Below are positions 54,658 to 62,611 of a stretch of 64,000 nt of DNA, piece by piece. A program made the translations under genes and the position numbers. This DNA is from Zhouia spongiae. GTDB lineage: Bacteria > Bacteroidota > Bacteroidia > Flavobacteriales > Flavobacteriaceae. Under the pieces are notes generated by a model. It searched no databases. It worked only from the letters and a program-made list of their open reading frames with translations, and was not told where the DNA came from. Each line of letters opens with the position of its first letter. Within the stretch, counting starts at the first letter, position 1. The stretch covers positions 2,530,804 through 2,594,803 of the forward strand of contig NZ_CP094326.1 in the NCBI RefSeq assembly GCF_022760175.1, given 5' to 3'.

Positions 54658-55494
54658 ATGTTTAGAAATCTGATCTGTATTTTATTGATTATTACCGGAC
54701 AGAATGTTCTGTGTCAGGAGTTAAGTGTTCTCTCATATAACATTAAATATGATAATCCAGATGATAATGTAAATAACTGGAATGATAGAAAGGACTTTTT
54801 AATAGCTCAGTTAAAATTCAATGAACCGGACGTTTTTGGTACTCAGGAAGGTTTAATCAATCAATTAAAAGAAATCGACAAGGGCTTAAACGATTATGCT
54901 TTTATTGGAATAGGAAGGGATCATGGCGATGAAAGAGGAGAGCATACAGCTATTTTTTACAATAAGAAAAGGGTCGGATTGATAGATCACAAAACATTTT
55001 GGTTATCCGAAACTCCCGGTGTACCGTCTAAAGGCTGGGATGCGGCTCTCAATAGAATATGTACCTATGCTGTTTTTCAGCTGCAAAATTCCGGAAACAG
55101 GTTCCTGGTTTTTAATACTCATTTTGATCATGTCGGTGATGTTGCCAGACTGGAGAGTTGTAAGCTTATTTTACAGAAAATAAAAGAGGTTAATACAGAA
55201 GGTTTACCGGTTGTTTTAATGGGAGATTTTAACCTTGAAAATGATCGTGAGGGGATAAAATATCTTGCAAATTATTTAACTGATTCTCATGTTGAAGCAG
55301 GGGTTGATTCTTTTGGGCCGGAGGGAACGTTTAATGGTTTTAACTTTAACGAGCCGGTTAAAAAAAGGATTGATTTTATTTTCATTTCAGGATTAAAAGT
55401 GCTTAAAAGTGCGATTTTCAGCGACTCAAAAAATTGTAAATATCCATCCGATCATTTCCCTGTTTATTCGTTGTTGGAGTTTGATAAAAAGTAG
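54658..55494 (+). CDS. Secreted endonuclease/exonuclease/phosphatase-family protein
   Basis: The 278 residues from the ATG at 54658 begin with a signal peptide (MFRNLICILLIITGQNVLCQ). The family motifs follow: LSYNIKYDNPDDN, FGTQEGL, FNTHFDHVGDVA, LMGDFNLEND and SDHFPVYSLL, covering the metal and catalytic His/Asp positions. An upstream in-frame GTG at 54634 is less likely, since it would put basic residues ahead of the signal. Substrates of exported members include nucleic acids, phospholipids and inositol phosphates; the sequence does not decide. Confidence 0.87.
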   Translation: MFRNLICILLIITGQNVLCQELSVLSYNIKYDNPDDNVNNWNDRKDFLIAQLKFNEPDVFGTQEGLINQLKEIDKGLNDYAFIGIGRDHGDERGEHTAIFYNKKRVGLIDHKTFWLSETPGVPSKGWDAALNRICTYAVFQLQNSGNRFLVFNTHFDHVGDVARLESCKLILQKIKEVNTEGLPVVLMGDFNLENDREGIKYLANYLTDSHVEAGVDSFGPEGTFNGFNFNEPVKKRIDFIFISGLKVLKSAIFSDSKNCKYPSDHFPVYSLLEFDKK

Positions 55495-55595
55495 TATATT
55501 GTCAAATAAACCGGCAGGAATATTTTTTAAACAGAAACTTTAATAAAAACTATTTAAAGTGCTGGTTTTTAGTTTTTTGCGAATGTTAATAGATT

Positions 55596-56444
55596 TTATC
55601 TATGCACCCTGAAACTCCCTGTTTTTGTGTCAAATTCTATTAAATCTTTAGGAAAAAGTTCGCTAAAACTTCCTTGTTCAATGAGTACACAAGGTTCTCC
55701 AAACGAAGTCTTGTTTTTAGACATCACCAACATTTTATCACATAACTGAATTGTCAGGTCAATTTCGTGTGAAGAGAATAAAATTGTCTTCCCCGTTTCA
55801 GAAGCTATTCTTTTTAAAATTTTTAAAATATAAGCTTTGTGATAGATGTCCAGATGTGTTGTAGGTTCGTCTAAAATGATCAACGAGGTGTCTTGTGCAA
55901 GCGCTCTGGCGATCATTACTTTTTGAAGTTGGCCGTCGCTGAGTTCATAACATTTTTTATCGATCAGGTCTTGCAGGTTGACCAGGTATATGGCTTCTTT
56001 TATTTTATGAATATCTGTTTCGTCCAGGGTACCTATCCAGTTAGTATAAGGTTGCCTCCCCAATGCTATTAATTCCTGAACCGTTATGTTTTTTGATGGG
56101 ATTTTTTCGGTGAGTACCAGGCTTAACTCCGAAGCAAGTTCCAAAGGTTTGTACTGGAGTATGTCAGTGCCTTTGAGTTTGACATCTCCGGAGAGCGATG
56201 GTTGGATTTTTGATAATGTTCTCAACAAGGTTGATTTACCAACTCCATTTGCACCCACAATCCCGATAAGCTCGCCCGACATTAATTCAAAATTGATGTC
56301 ACTGGCCACAACCAGGTCTTTTGCTTTATGGGTATAACCAATTGAAAGGTTTGTAACGCTTAGCACATTATGTTTGTGTAGGGATCCGATAGCAATTGTT
56401 TTTAAGTTTAAAATACCATTTTTTTCTTTCTGACCAATAGCCAT
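55596..56444 (-). CDS. btuD: ABC transporter ATPase for vitamin B12/iron-siderophore import
   Basis: The 282-residue protein has Walker A GANGVGKST near residue 61, signature LSDGQLQKVMIARALAQD near 160, Walker B LIILDEPTTHLD near 183 and switch His in FSSHEIDLT. It belongs to the FecE/BtuD/HmuV group. Its ATG overlaps the permease end by 37 bases. With the permease and binding protein it forms a complete importer next to the cobalamin genes, so B12 or cobinamide is the likely cargo; siderophore transport cannot be excluded. Confidence 0.85.
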   Translation of the reverse strand: MAIGQKEKNGILNLKTIAIGSLHKHNVLSVTNLSIGYTHKAKDLVVASDINFELMSGELIGIVGANGVGKSTLLRTLSKIQPSLSGDVKLKGTDILQYKPLELASELSLVLTEKIPSKNITVQELIALGRQPYTNWIGTLDETDIHKIKEAIYLVNLQDLIDKKCYELSDGQLQKVMIARALAQDTSLIILDEPTTHLDIYHKAYILKILKRIASETGKTILFSSHEIDLTIQLCDKMLVMSKNKTSFGEPCVLIEQGSFSELFPKDLIEFDTKTGSFRVHR

Positions 56445-57439
56445 ATAACTACCGGGGCACCTATAATTGAGGTAATAGCATTTATTGGTAATGAATATTC
56501 AGTGTTTGGTAGTTGTGCGATGGTATCGCAGACAAGCATAATGATAGAACCATATAAAATTACGGCCGGCATCAGTATTTTATGGTTGTTAGTATTAAAA
56601 ATCTGCTTTGTTAAATGCGGCACAGCAAGTCCGATAAAAGCTATCGGTCCGGCAAATGCGGTAACACTCCCGGCAAGGATGCTGGTAGCTAATATAATAA
56701 TGTAACGCGTACGTTTAATATTCATACCGAGGCTCTGTGCATAGTTTTCTCCCAGCAACAAAGAATTCAGGTTCTTTAACGAAAAGATGCAGAGTACAAT
56801 ACCGGTTATGAATAACAGGGCAAAAACCGACAGTTGAACCCAGCTTAAATTGCCTAAGCTTCCGAATGACCAGAATATGTATTGCTGAAGTTTTTCCATA
56901 TTACTAAAATGAGCCAGCACACTAACCATAGCCGCAGTAATACTTCCAAACATCAAGCCTATAATCAATAAGGCCATGGTGTCCCTGATTTTACTGGCGA
57001 CGACTAAAACAGCTAATAATACCAGAAAGCTGCCCAAACTGGCTGCAACGGCAATTCCAAAACTGCCTATCAGGCTGACTGAAAAAAGAGAACCAAAAAA
57101 TGAAGCCCCCATAATCAGGACGGCAACACCCAGACTTGCTCCGGAACTGATTCCTAATACGAAAGGCCCTGCCAATGGGTTTCTGAATAAGGTCTGCATT
57201 AAGAGGCCGCTTAGCGATAGAGCGCTGCCTACTAAAACCGCAGTCAGAGCTTTTGGGATACGATAATTGATGATAATGTGTTTCCACGATTCCTTTTCTA
57301 CACTGTTGCCGGTTAATGCTTTGAATATTTCTTTAAGAGGAACGGAAACAGAGCCTAAGCTGATATTAATTATAACACAGATTAATAATAAAAGGCTTAA
57401 TGCTATAAAATACGGGTTGTATGTTTTCGTGTCAGGCAA
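56408..57439 (-). CDS. btuC: FecCD/BtuC-type ABC permease
   Basis: The 343-residue membrane protein has about ten hydrophobic segments and the family signature NPLAGPFVLGISSGASLGVA near residue 90, and GPIAFIGLAVPHLTKQIF near 265 (the ATPase-contact loop). It starts one base after the binding-protein stop and runs into the ATPase gene, which is the usual BtuF-BtuC-BtuD order. Cargo assignment to B12 rests on the neighbouring cob genes and btuB. Confidence 0.87.
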   Translation of the reverse strand: MPDTKTYNPYFIALSLLLLICVIINISLGSVSVPLKEIFKALTGNSVEKESWKHIIINYRIPKALTAVLVGSALSLSGLLMQTLFRNPLAGPFVLGISSGASLGVAVLIMGASFFGSLFSVSLIGSFGIAVAASLGSFLVLLAVLVVASKIRDTMALLIIGLMFGSITAAMVSVLAHFSNMEKLQQYIFWSFGSLGNLSWVQLSVFALLFITGIVLCIFSLKNLNSLLLGENYAQSLGMNIKRTRYIIILATSILAGSVTAFAGPIAFIGLAVPHLTKQIFNTNNHKILMPAVILYGSIIMLVCDTIAQLPNTEYSLPINAITSIIGAPVVIWLLVRKKKMVF

Positions 57440-58585
57440 TTATTCTAAGCGTTTAAAAAAATAAGTTTCGTAATTGGGTAATAACTCAGGGTGCGCAATT
57501 TTTATAATATCCTTTAATATTAAATCCGGCCTAAGCGGACCCAACTCATAATAAATGAGGCCATCTGGATTGTCCCTGTTTTTTGTGTAGGTATATATAT
57601 TATTTGTTTTGTATGCATCAAAAAGAGTGTAACCTTGATACTTTTTTTCCATTTCCGCTTTGTTATTGTAATTTCCGGCACCTATCCACATTTCTGCATT
57701 TTGTGCCTTATCTAATACACTCTCAAAGTTGAGCTGAATACTTCCTGTGTTCTTATTTTCTTTCCAGAGATAGTCTGTATTGGCATCTTCTAAATATTTT
57801 GCAATAAAGCTGTTACCTCCGGGTACATTCCACACGTCTTTAAACATATCGCCAGAAAATACTACCGGAACATGTGGTACCGTTTCTGCGGTTTGTTTGG
57901 CTTTTAAATAATCGGTTTCTATGCTATTAAATATGCTGTCGGCTTTTTCTTCTTTGTTAAAAAAAGCAGCTATAAACTTGATCCATTCTGCTCTGCCTAA
58001 AGGATGTTCTTCAACCCATGCTCCATCCAAAACAACAGGAATTCCCAGTCTTTCTATCTGGGTTAAGGTTTTATTGTTTCCGTTTACTGAAAAACCAACA
58101 ACAAGTTCCGGGTTTAACTCTAAAAGAAGTTCAAAATTAATTTCCAGATCATTCCCCAGATCTTTTACTGTCCCATGCTCAATGAGCGTCCTGGTTTTTT
58201 TAGAAGAGATGAACTTTGTCGTGGGAAATCCGACTAACTTATTTTCGACTTCCAGGTATTCCAGAGCCGGAATATTAGTTGTGGAAACTACGACAACTTT
58301 TTCTATCGGGGTTTGGATCACAACAGTGTTATCATCGTGGTCAGGTATTTCCGTACCCTTTTCTACTAACAGGTATTTAAATTGTTTAGTGCTGCCGGGC
58401 CAGGGAGCGTTTACAAGTATTTCTTTATAATTGCCGTAATCAGTAACGGTAAATCTTTTGGCATATTTTGGTGTTTTAGGGATTCCTGTAGCCGTTTCTG
58501 ACAGTATATTTGTATTCGGTTTTTTATCCTGCTTGCAGGATAAAAAGCAAAAAGAACAACTCAGTACAAAAATTAAAAATCGCAT
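57440..58585 (-). CDS. btuF: Periplasmic binding lipoprotein for vitamin B12-type import
   Basis: After a lipoprotein signal with lipobox FLSC (C17) comes a helical-backbone binding protein of the BtuF/FhuD class: VVVVSTTNIPALEYLEVENK near 90, PELVVGFSVNG near 150 and GGNSFIAKYLEDANTDYLW near 265. The 381 residues are longer than E. coli BtuF (266) but typical of Bacteroidota. I chose the ATG at 58585, at the signal peptide; seven upstream residues are possible from 58606. It is the first gene of the btuFCD operon and 95 bases from the divergent Dph6-like gene. Confidence 0.85.
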   Translation of the reverse strand: MRFLIFVLSCSFCFLSCKQDKKPNTNILSETATGIPKTPKYAKRFTVTDYGNYKEILVNAPWPGSTKQFKYLLVEKGTEIPDHDDNTVVIQTPIEKVVVVSTTNIPALEYLEVENKLVGFPTTKFISSKKTRTLIEHGTVKDLGNDLEINFELLLELNPELVVGFSVNGNNKTLTQIERLGIPVVLDGAWVEEHPLGRAEWIKFIAAFFNKEEKADSIFNSIETDYLKAKQTAETVPHVPVVFSGDMFKDVWNVPGGNSFIAKYLEDANTDYLWKENKNTGSIQLNFESVLDKAQNAEMWIGAGNYNNKAEMEKKYQGYTLFDAYKTNNIYTYTKNRDNPDGLIYYELGPLRPDLILKDIIKIAHPELLPNYETYFFKRLE

Positions 58586-58680
58586 AACGGTATAATTATG
58601 TGTCAAACTTCGCTATTTTTTTTGTAAATGAATAACCTTAGTGGAATTAAAACTATTTTTGAGTTTTAAAAATAATACAA

Positions 58681-59328
58681 ATGAATTTTATGTGTTCTTG
58701 GAGCGGTGGAAAAGACAGCAGTTATGCTTTTTTTAAAGCCATGGAGCTTGGGTATCGGCCCAAAGTACTTTTAAATGTAATGAACGAGTACGGAGACAGG
58801 TCCCGGTCTCATGGTATAACTAAACCTGTTTTAGAGGCCCAGGCAGACGCTTTAAACTTGCCGATCCATTTTTTTAATAGTTCGTGGAGTGATTATGAAA
58901 GAAACTATATTGAACACTTACGGATATTAACTGAAACCTATCCGATTACACATGCAGTTTTCGGAGATATCGATATAGAGTCGCATAAAGCCTGGGAAGA
59001 GAAAGTTTCTCGTGCAGCCAATTTGGAAGCAGTGTTACCTTTGTGGGAAGCCGACCGGAAGGAGTTAGTATTAGATATGATTGATGCGGGTTTTGATGCG
59101 ATCATAGTATCGTGTAATCAGCAACTGGGTTCCGATTTTTTAGGCAAGAGAATAGATAAGGAGATTATAAATACCTTTGAATCTTTAGGTGTTGATGCTT
59201 GTGGTGAAAATGGAGAATATCACACTTTACTCGTAAATGCTCCGTTTTTCAAGCAAAGAATTCAGGTCGAAGTGAATGATAAACAGGTGTCTGGGAATTA
59301 TAACTTTGCTGAATTGGTACTTAAGTGA
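58681..59328 (+). CDS. Dph6-like ATP pyrophosphatase (diphthine-ammonia ligase family)
   Basis: The 215-residue protein has the PP-loop SWSGGKDSSYA at residues 6-16, then HGITKPVLEAQADALNLP and VFGDIDIESHKAWEE, and the GENGEYHTLLVNAPFF ending typical of the Dph6 ATP-binding domain. In eukaryotes and archaea Dph6 amidates diphthine on elongation factor 2, but bacteria do not make diphthamide. Here the gene sits alone between two B12 operons and its end overlaps the convergent cobC by eight bases. A function in corrinoid salvage or amidation is a reasonable guess, not shown by the sequence. Confidence 0.82.
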   Translation: MNFMCSWSGGKDSSYAFFKAMELGYRPKVLLNVMNEYGDRSRSHGITKPVLEAQADALNLPIHFFNSSWSDYERNYIEHLRILTETYPITHAVFGDIDIESHKAWEEKVSRAANLEAVLPLWEADRKELVLDMIDAGFDAIIVSCNQQLGSDFLGKRIDKEIINTFESLGVDACGENGEYHTLLVNAPFFKQRIQVEVNDKQVSGNYNFAELVLK

Positions 59329-59899
59329 GGTTTTCTGATTCGATTTTTGACACCAGTTTTATCTGATCTTCAGTCTTATTTATATGAACAACACTTCCAT
59401 AAGGAATTTTAATCCGAAAGGATTTTTCCAGCGGAACCTGCAAGAGCGTAGCTAAAAAGGCTCTGATAGGGCCGGCATGGGTTACAATAATCAGATTATC
59501 TGTGGCGCAACCGATATAATGTGTCAAACGATTATGGACTCTTTTGGCCAGATCTGTGTATGATTCTCCATAAGGTACTTTTACATTTACAAAATCTCGC
59601 ATCCAGGGGTCAAGCTCTTTTGTCGGAATGTCATTCCATTTCCTTAATTCCCAATTGCCAAAATTTAATTCCTTTAGCGCTTCATCTTCAATAACATTCG
59701 GACTTATTCTCTTGGCGAGAAGTGCACAGCGTTTCAGGGGGCTGGTGTAGACTTTAAATGTGTTGTGGTTTTCGGGGAGTTGTTTTCTGATATTCTGCAG
59801 CTCTTTCTCAAAATTTTCATTTAAAGGAATATCTGCTTGTCCATAGCAAATACCCTTGTCGATTTTAGGTGTGGTATGTCGGATTAAATAAATTTCCAT
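59321..59899 (-). CDS. cobC: Alpha-ribazole phosphatase (histidine phosphatase family)
   Basis: The 192-residue protein starts MEIYLIRHTTPKIDKGICYG at 59899, with the RHG-like catalytic motif (RHT), and carries VYTSPLKRCALLA, the acid in LNFGNWELRKW, and IVTHAGPIRAFLA with the second catalytic His. CobC removes phosphate from alpha-ribazole 5'-phosphate in lower-ligand assembly. The reading frame continues upstream to 60049, but that stretch lies inside cobS, so I choose the ATG that overlaps its end by 16 bases. Confidence 0.87.
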   Translation of the reverse strand: MEIYLIRHTTPKIDKGICYGQADIPLNENFEKELQNIRKQLPENHNTFKVYTSPLKRCALLAKRISPNVIEDEALKELNFGNWELRKWNDIPTKELDPWMRDFVNVKVPYGESYTDLAKRVHNRLTHYIGCATDNLIIVTHAGPIRAFLATLLQVPLEKSFRIKIPYGSVVHINKTEDQIKLVSKIESENLT

Positions 59900-60648
59900 A
59901 TCATGAGTAAGGATAAATAAAAGACAACTTCCGCTAATTGTTGTACAGCTCCGGCGCAGTCGCCTGTATGCCCTCCCAGCCATTTCGTGAATTTTTGCCC
60001 AAGGTAGATTTTTGACAAGTATGTAGGGATTATTGCCATGAATGCCCACGGGGTAGGGAAGAAAAACAAAGGGATAATGCCGAATGCAGCACTGACGGCT
60101 ACTGTTTTCAGGTCAATGTTCTTAGCAGCCGGCTTGGCTTTGCTGCTTTCATCATCCCTAACATACGGATGCGTGTATATCAGGGTGGTTGCAACAAACC
60201 GGCTTAAACTATGACCGGAAATGATTGTTAATGGAATAAAAACAGGAGAGATATAGGTTAACGCTAAAAATTTTGTTGCTAACAGCATCCCAAGTCCAAC
60301 GGCGCCATATGTTCCTATTCTGGAATCTTTCATAATGAACATGATTTTTTCCTTCGTCCATCCGCCACCGAGACCGTCGCATACATCAGCAAAGCCGTCT
60401 TCATGAAACGCACCCGTGGTATAAACGGTAGCAACCATAGAAAGTATGACAGCTATTTCGTCAGGTAGAACGAATGAAGAAATATAATAAACAAAGGCAC
60501 CGATACCTCCCACTATAATTCCGACGAATGAAAAGTATTTTGAACTTTTAGAAAGATATTCCGGATTGTGATCTATCCATTTAGGACAGGGAATCCTGGT
60601 AAAGAACATTATTGCAGTTAAAAATATATGTACTTCCCTTTTTAACAT
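59884..60648 (-). CDS. cobS: Adenosylcobinamide-GDP ribazoletransferase
   Basis: This membrane enzyme joins adenosylcobinamide-GDP and alpha-ribazole in the last step of cobalamin assembly. The 254 residues show FFTRIPCPKWIDHNPEYL near 17-34, the conserved acidic motif HEDGFADVCDGLGGGWTKEK near 79-98, and MKDSRIGTYGAVGLG. Six or more hydrophobic segments follow. It starts two bases after cobT in the leftward cobU-cobT-cobS-cobC operon. Confidence 0.93.
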   Translation of the reverse strand: MLKREVHIFLTAIMFFTRIPCPKWIDHNPEYLSKSSKYFSFVGIIVGGIGAFVYYISSFVLPDEIAVILSMVATVYTTGAFHEDGFADVCDGLGGGWTKEKIMFIMKDSRIGTYGAVGLGMLLATKFLALTYISPVFIPLTIISGHSLSRFVATTLIYTHPYVRDDESSKAKPAAKNIDLKTVAVSAAFGIIPLFFFPTPWAFMAIIPTYLSKIYLGQKFTKWLGGHTGDCAGAVQQLAEVVFYLSLLMIWKFI

Positions 60649-60650
60649 GT

Positions 60651-61691
60651 TTATTCGTTTTTTGTACTTACTCCTGCGCTTTTAAAGCTCGCCATATGGT
60701 TTAAAAAATCAACAGAAGCCCTCAATAAAGGAACGGCTATGGCTGCTCCGGTACCTTCACCGAGCCGCATGTTGAGATGAAGCAAGGGGCTTGCATTTAA
60801 ATGGGCTAACATTTTTGTATGTCCTTTTTCATTCGAAGTGTGAGCAAAAATGCAATAATCGGTAACACTGGGAGCTATTTTTTTTGCGACAAGCAAGGCA
60901 GAAGTAACAATAAAGCCGTCTATGAGGATAACCATTTCAAGTTCTGCAGCTTTTAATATTCCACCTACAATCATTGCAGTTTCAAATCCTCCGTAGGTTG
61001 CCAAAGCATCGATAGTATTTTTAGGGCAGTGTTTATTCAATACCTCAGTAAGTATTTTTATTTTGTTTCCGATCCCTTTATCATTTAATCCTGTTCCTGC
61101 TCCAACACAATCCTCAATAGGCGTATTTGTAAAATAAGTCATCAACAGGGCAGCAGAAGAGGTGTTTCCGATCCCCATTTCCCCAAAACCTATTGTATTC
61201 ACACCGTTTGCATGTGCCGTAGCAACCAGTTTTGCTCCTTTTTCAATGGCAGACAGACATTGATCTTCTGTCATTGCCGGTTCTATTCGGTAGTTTTTAG
61301 TACCAAAATCAATTTTAGCATCTATAAGAGGGAGTTTGTTTTCAAAGGAATGGTTAACTCCTGCATCAACAATCTTCAGGTCTATACCGTGAGTGTTGCT
61401 GAAAATATTAATAGCAGCCCCGCCTTGAATAAAATTATAAACCATCTGGGTGGTAACTTCCTGAGGATATGGGTTTACCATACCTTCTTTTGCGATACCA
61501 TGATCTCCCGCAAAAACAATGATTGTCGGATTTGATATTGCCGGTTCCAGTGTGTTTTGAATGTTTCCAATTTGAAAAGCCAGAGCTTCGAGGGTTCCTA
61601 AGGCACCCAAGGGCTTTGTTTTGGTATCTATTTTGTGTCGCAGTTTTTCTTGCAGGTCAGAATCAGACAGGGGCTTTATGTTGAATTCCAT
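60651..61691 (-). CDS. cobT: Nicotinate-nucleotide-dimethylbenzimidazole phosphoribosyltransferase
   Basis: CobT makes alpha-ribazole phosphate from a benzimidazole and nicotinate mononucleotide. The 346 residues carry the signatures FAGDHGIAKEGMVNPYPQEV near 75, FGEMGIGNTSSAALLM near 168 and the catalytic Glu in MRLGEGTGAAIAVPLL near 316. It lies seven bases after cobU and two before cobS. With them it forms the nucleotide-loop assembly pathway that can remodel imported corrinoids. Confidence 0.95.
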   Translation of the reverse strand: MEFNIKPLSDSDLQEKLRHKIDTKTKPLGALGTLEALAFQIGNIQNTLEPAISNPTIIVFAGDHGIAKEGMVNPYPQEVTTQMVYNFIQGGAAINIFSNTHGIDLKIVDAGVNHSFENKLPLIDAKIDFGTKNYRIEPAMTEDQCLSAIEKGAKLVATAHANGVNTIGFGEMGIGNTSSAALLMTYFTNTPIEDCVGAGTGLNDKGIGNKIKILTEVLNKHCPKNTIDALATYGGFETAMIVGGILKAAELEMVILIDGFIVTSALLVAKKIAPSVTDYCIFAHTSNEKGHTKMLAHLNASPLLHLNMRLGEGTGAAIAVPLLRASVDFLNHMASFKSAGVSTKNE

Positions 61692-61698
61692 ATCGTAC

Positions 61699-62202
61699 TT
61701 ATTTTAAGATAAGAGGTAAGCCGGAAACCATAAAAGTAGCTTTGTCGGCATGGTTTGCGATATGCTGATTCATCCAGCCCTGGAGCTCTGTAAATTTTCT
61801 GCCCATAGGTGTGTCAGCATGAAGTCCCATTCCAATTTCATTCGAGATAATAATGATAGTAGCATCAATATTCAGGAGTTTGGCAAATTCCGCTTTTGCA
61901 AGCTTTAAGCTTTCGTCCCTGTCGTGCCCGGTGTCCATATAAAAATTGGTGAGCCAAAGAGTAACGCAATCAACGACTGCAACATCATTTTTTTGAATGA
62001 CTTTTGAAATGTGTTTTTCTTCTTCAACAGAAGTCCAGCGCATATCCCTGTCACTTTTATGCCGGTCAATGCGTTGCTGATGATCTTTATCCCAGATACG
62101 GGAAGTGGCAATGTATTTGGGAGAATCGGTAAGACTGAGAGCCAGATTTTGAGCGTATGAGCTTTTTCCTGAACGTTCCCCTCCAGTGATGTAGTAAATC
62201 AT
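61699..62202 (-). CDS. cobU: Adenosylcobinamide kinase/adenosylcobinamide-phosphate guanylyltransferase
   Basis: The 167-residue enzyme phosphorylates adenosylcobinamide, then transfers GMP to it. It has the P-loop GGERSGKSSYAQ at residues 7-18, YIATSRIWD near 30, the guanylyl-accepting His region RIDRHKSDRDMRW near 45 and VVDCVTLWLTN near 75. It is the first gene of the leftward cob operon and is divergent from the riboswitch-controlled btuB. Its leader is short, about 20 bases. Confidence 0.94.
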   Translation of the reverse strand: MIYYITGGERSGKSSYAQNLALSLTDSPKYIATSRIWDKDHQQRIDRHKSDRDMRWTSVEEEKHISKVIQKNDVAVVDCVTLWLTNFYMDTGHDRDESLKLAKAEFAKLLNIDATIIIISNEIGMGLHADTPMGRKFTELQGWMNQHIANHADKATFMVSGLPLILK

Positions 62203-62221
62203 TTTCGGTTTGAATTTTGAT

Positions 62222-62229
62222 CAAAAGTA
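62222..62229 (-). promoter_or_regulatory. Candidate -7 element of the cobUTSC operon
   Basis: On the minus strand TACTTTTG matches TAnnTTTG and lies 20 bases before the cobU ATG. The resulting leader is too short to hold a riboswitch. Confidence 0.45.
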
Positions 62230-62287
62230 TTTAAAAATAATTACAAAAAAGATTTGATTGTAAAATAGGGGGTTTATAAATAAGCCA

Positions 62288-62295
62288 TATCTTTG
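62288..62295 (+). promoter_or_regulatory. Candidate -7 element in front of the cobalamin riboswitch
   Basis: TATCTTTG matches TAnnTTTG and lies about 15 bases before the first conserved riboswitch segments. No well-placed TTTG is seen at -33. Confidence 0.4.
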
Positions 62296-62309
62296 TCACC
62301 GAATTTTGT

Positions 62310-62522
62310 TTCAAACTTCCATCAGGGAGGGCGGATTAAAAGGGAATTTGGTGAAAATCCAAAACTGTTCCCGCAACTGTAAGCTCAGTCTGCAATATGG
62401 TAGATGCTTGTTGTAAAATCTTTGAAACCACTGTTCATGTCAACATTTTATGACACCCTGTTTTAAAAAATGAAACAGGAGAATGGGAAGGTATACAGCA
62501 AGACGTAAGTCAGGAGACCTGC
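62310..62522 (+). promoter_or_regulatory. Cobalamin (B12) riboswitch
   Basis: The conserved core appears in order: AAAAGGGAATTTGGTGAAAA at 62338-62357, CTGTTCCCGCAACTGTAAGC at 62364-62383, CCACTG at 62428-62433, GGGAAGG at 62485-62491 and the B12 box AGTCAGGAGACCTGC at 62508-62522. It lies in the leader of btuB and should repress the receptor when adenosylcobalamin is plentiful. The segment between 62434 and 62484 can form an extra stem (CCTGTTTTA with TGAAACAGG). The limits given are approximate. Confidence 0.95.
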
Positions 62523-62542
62523 AAAATTTAATTAATTATTGT

Positions 62543-62588
62543 CAAACTTTCGGGATAAAGGTTTGGGTATGAGACTCTCATGCTTTTT
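62543..62588 (+). terminator. Expression platform of the riboswitch: two hairpins and a T-run
   Basis: GTATGAG and CTCATGC (62567-62583) pair around three bases and are followed by TTTTT, an intrinsic terminator. Just upstream CAAACTTT pairs with AAGGTTTG (62543-62565). The pair lies between the B12 box and the btuB ATG, so control probably acts on transcription ending. Confidence 0.6.
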
Positions 62589-62611
62589 CCCTATTTATTG
62601 TATTTGCTAAT

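Noticed and set aside
59900-60049. Fifty-residue N-terminal extension of CobC
   Set aside because: The stretch is inside cobS in another frame, and the histidine phosphatase fold starts at the ATG at 59899.
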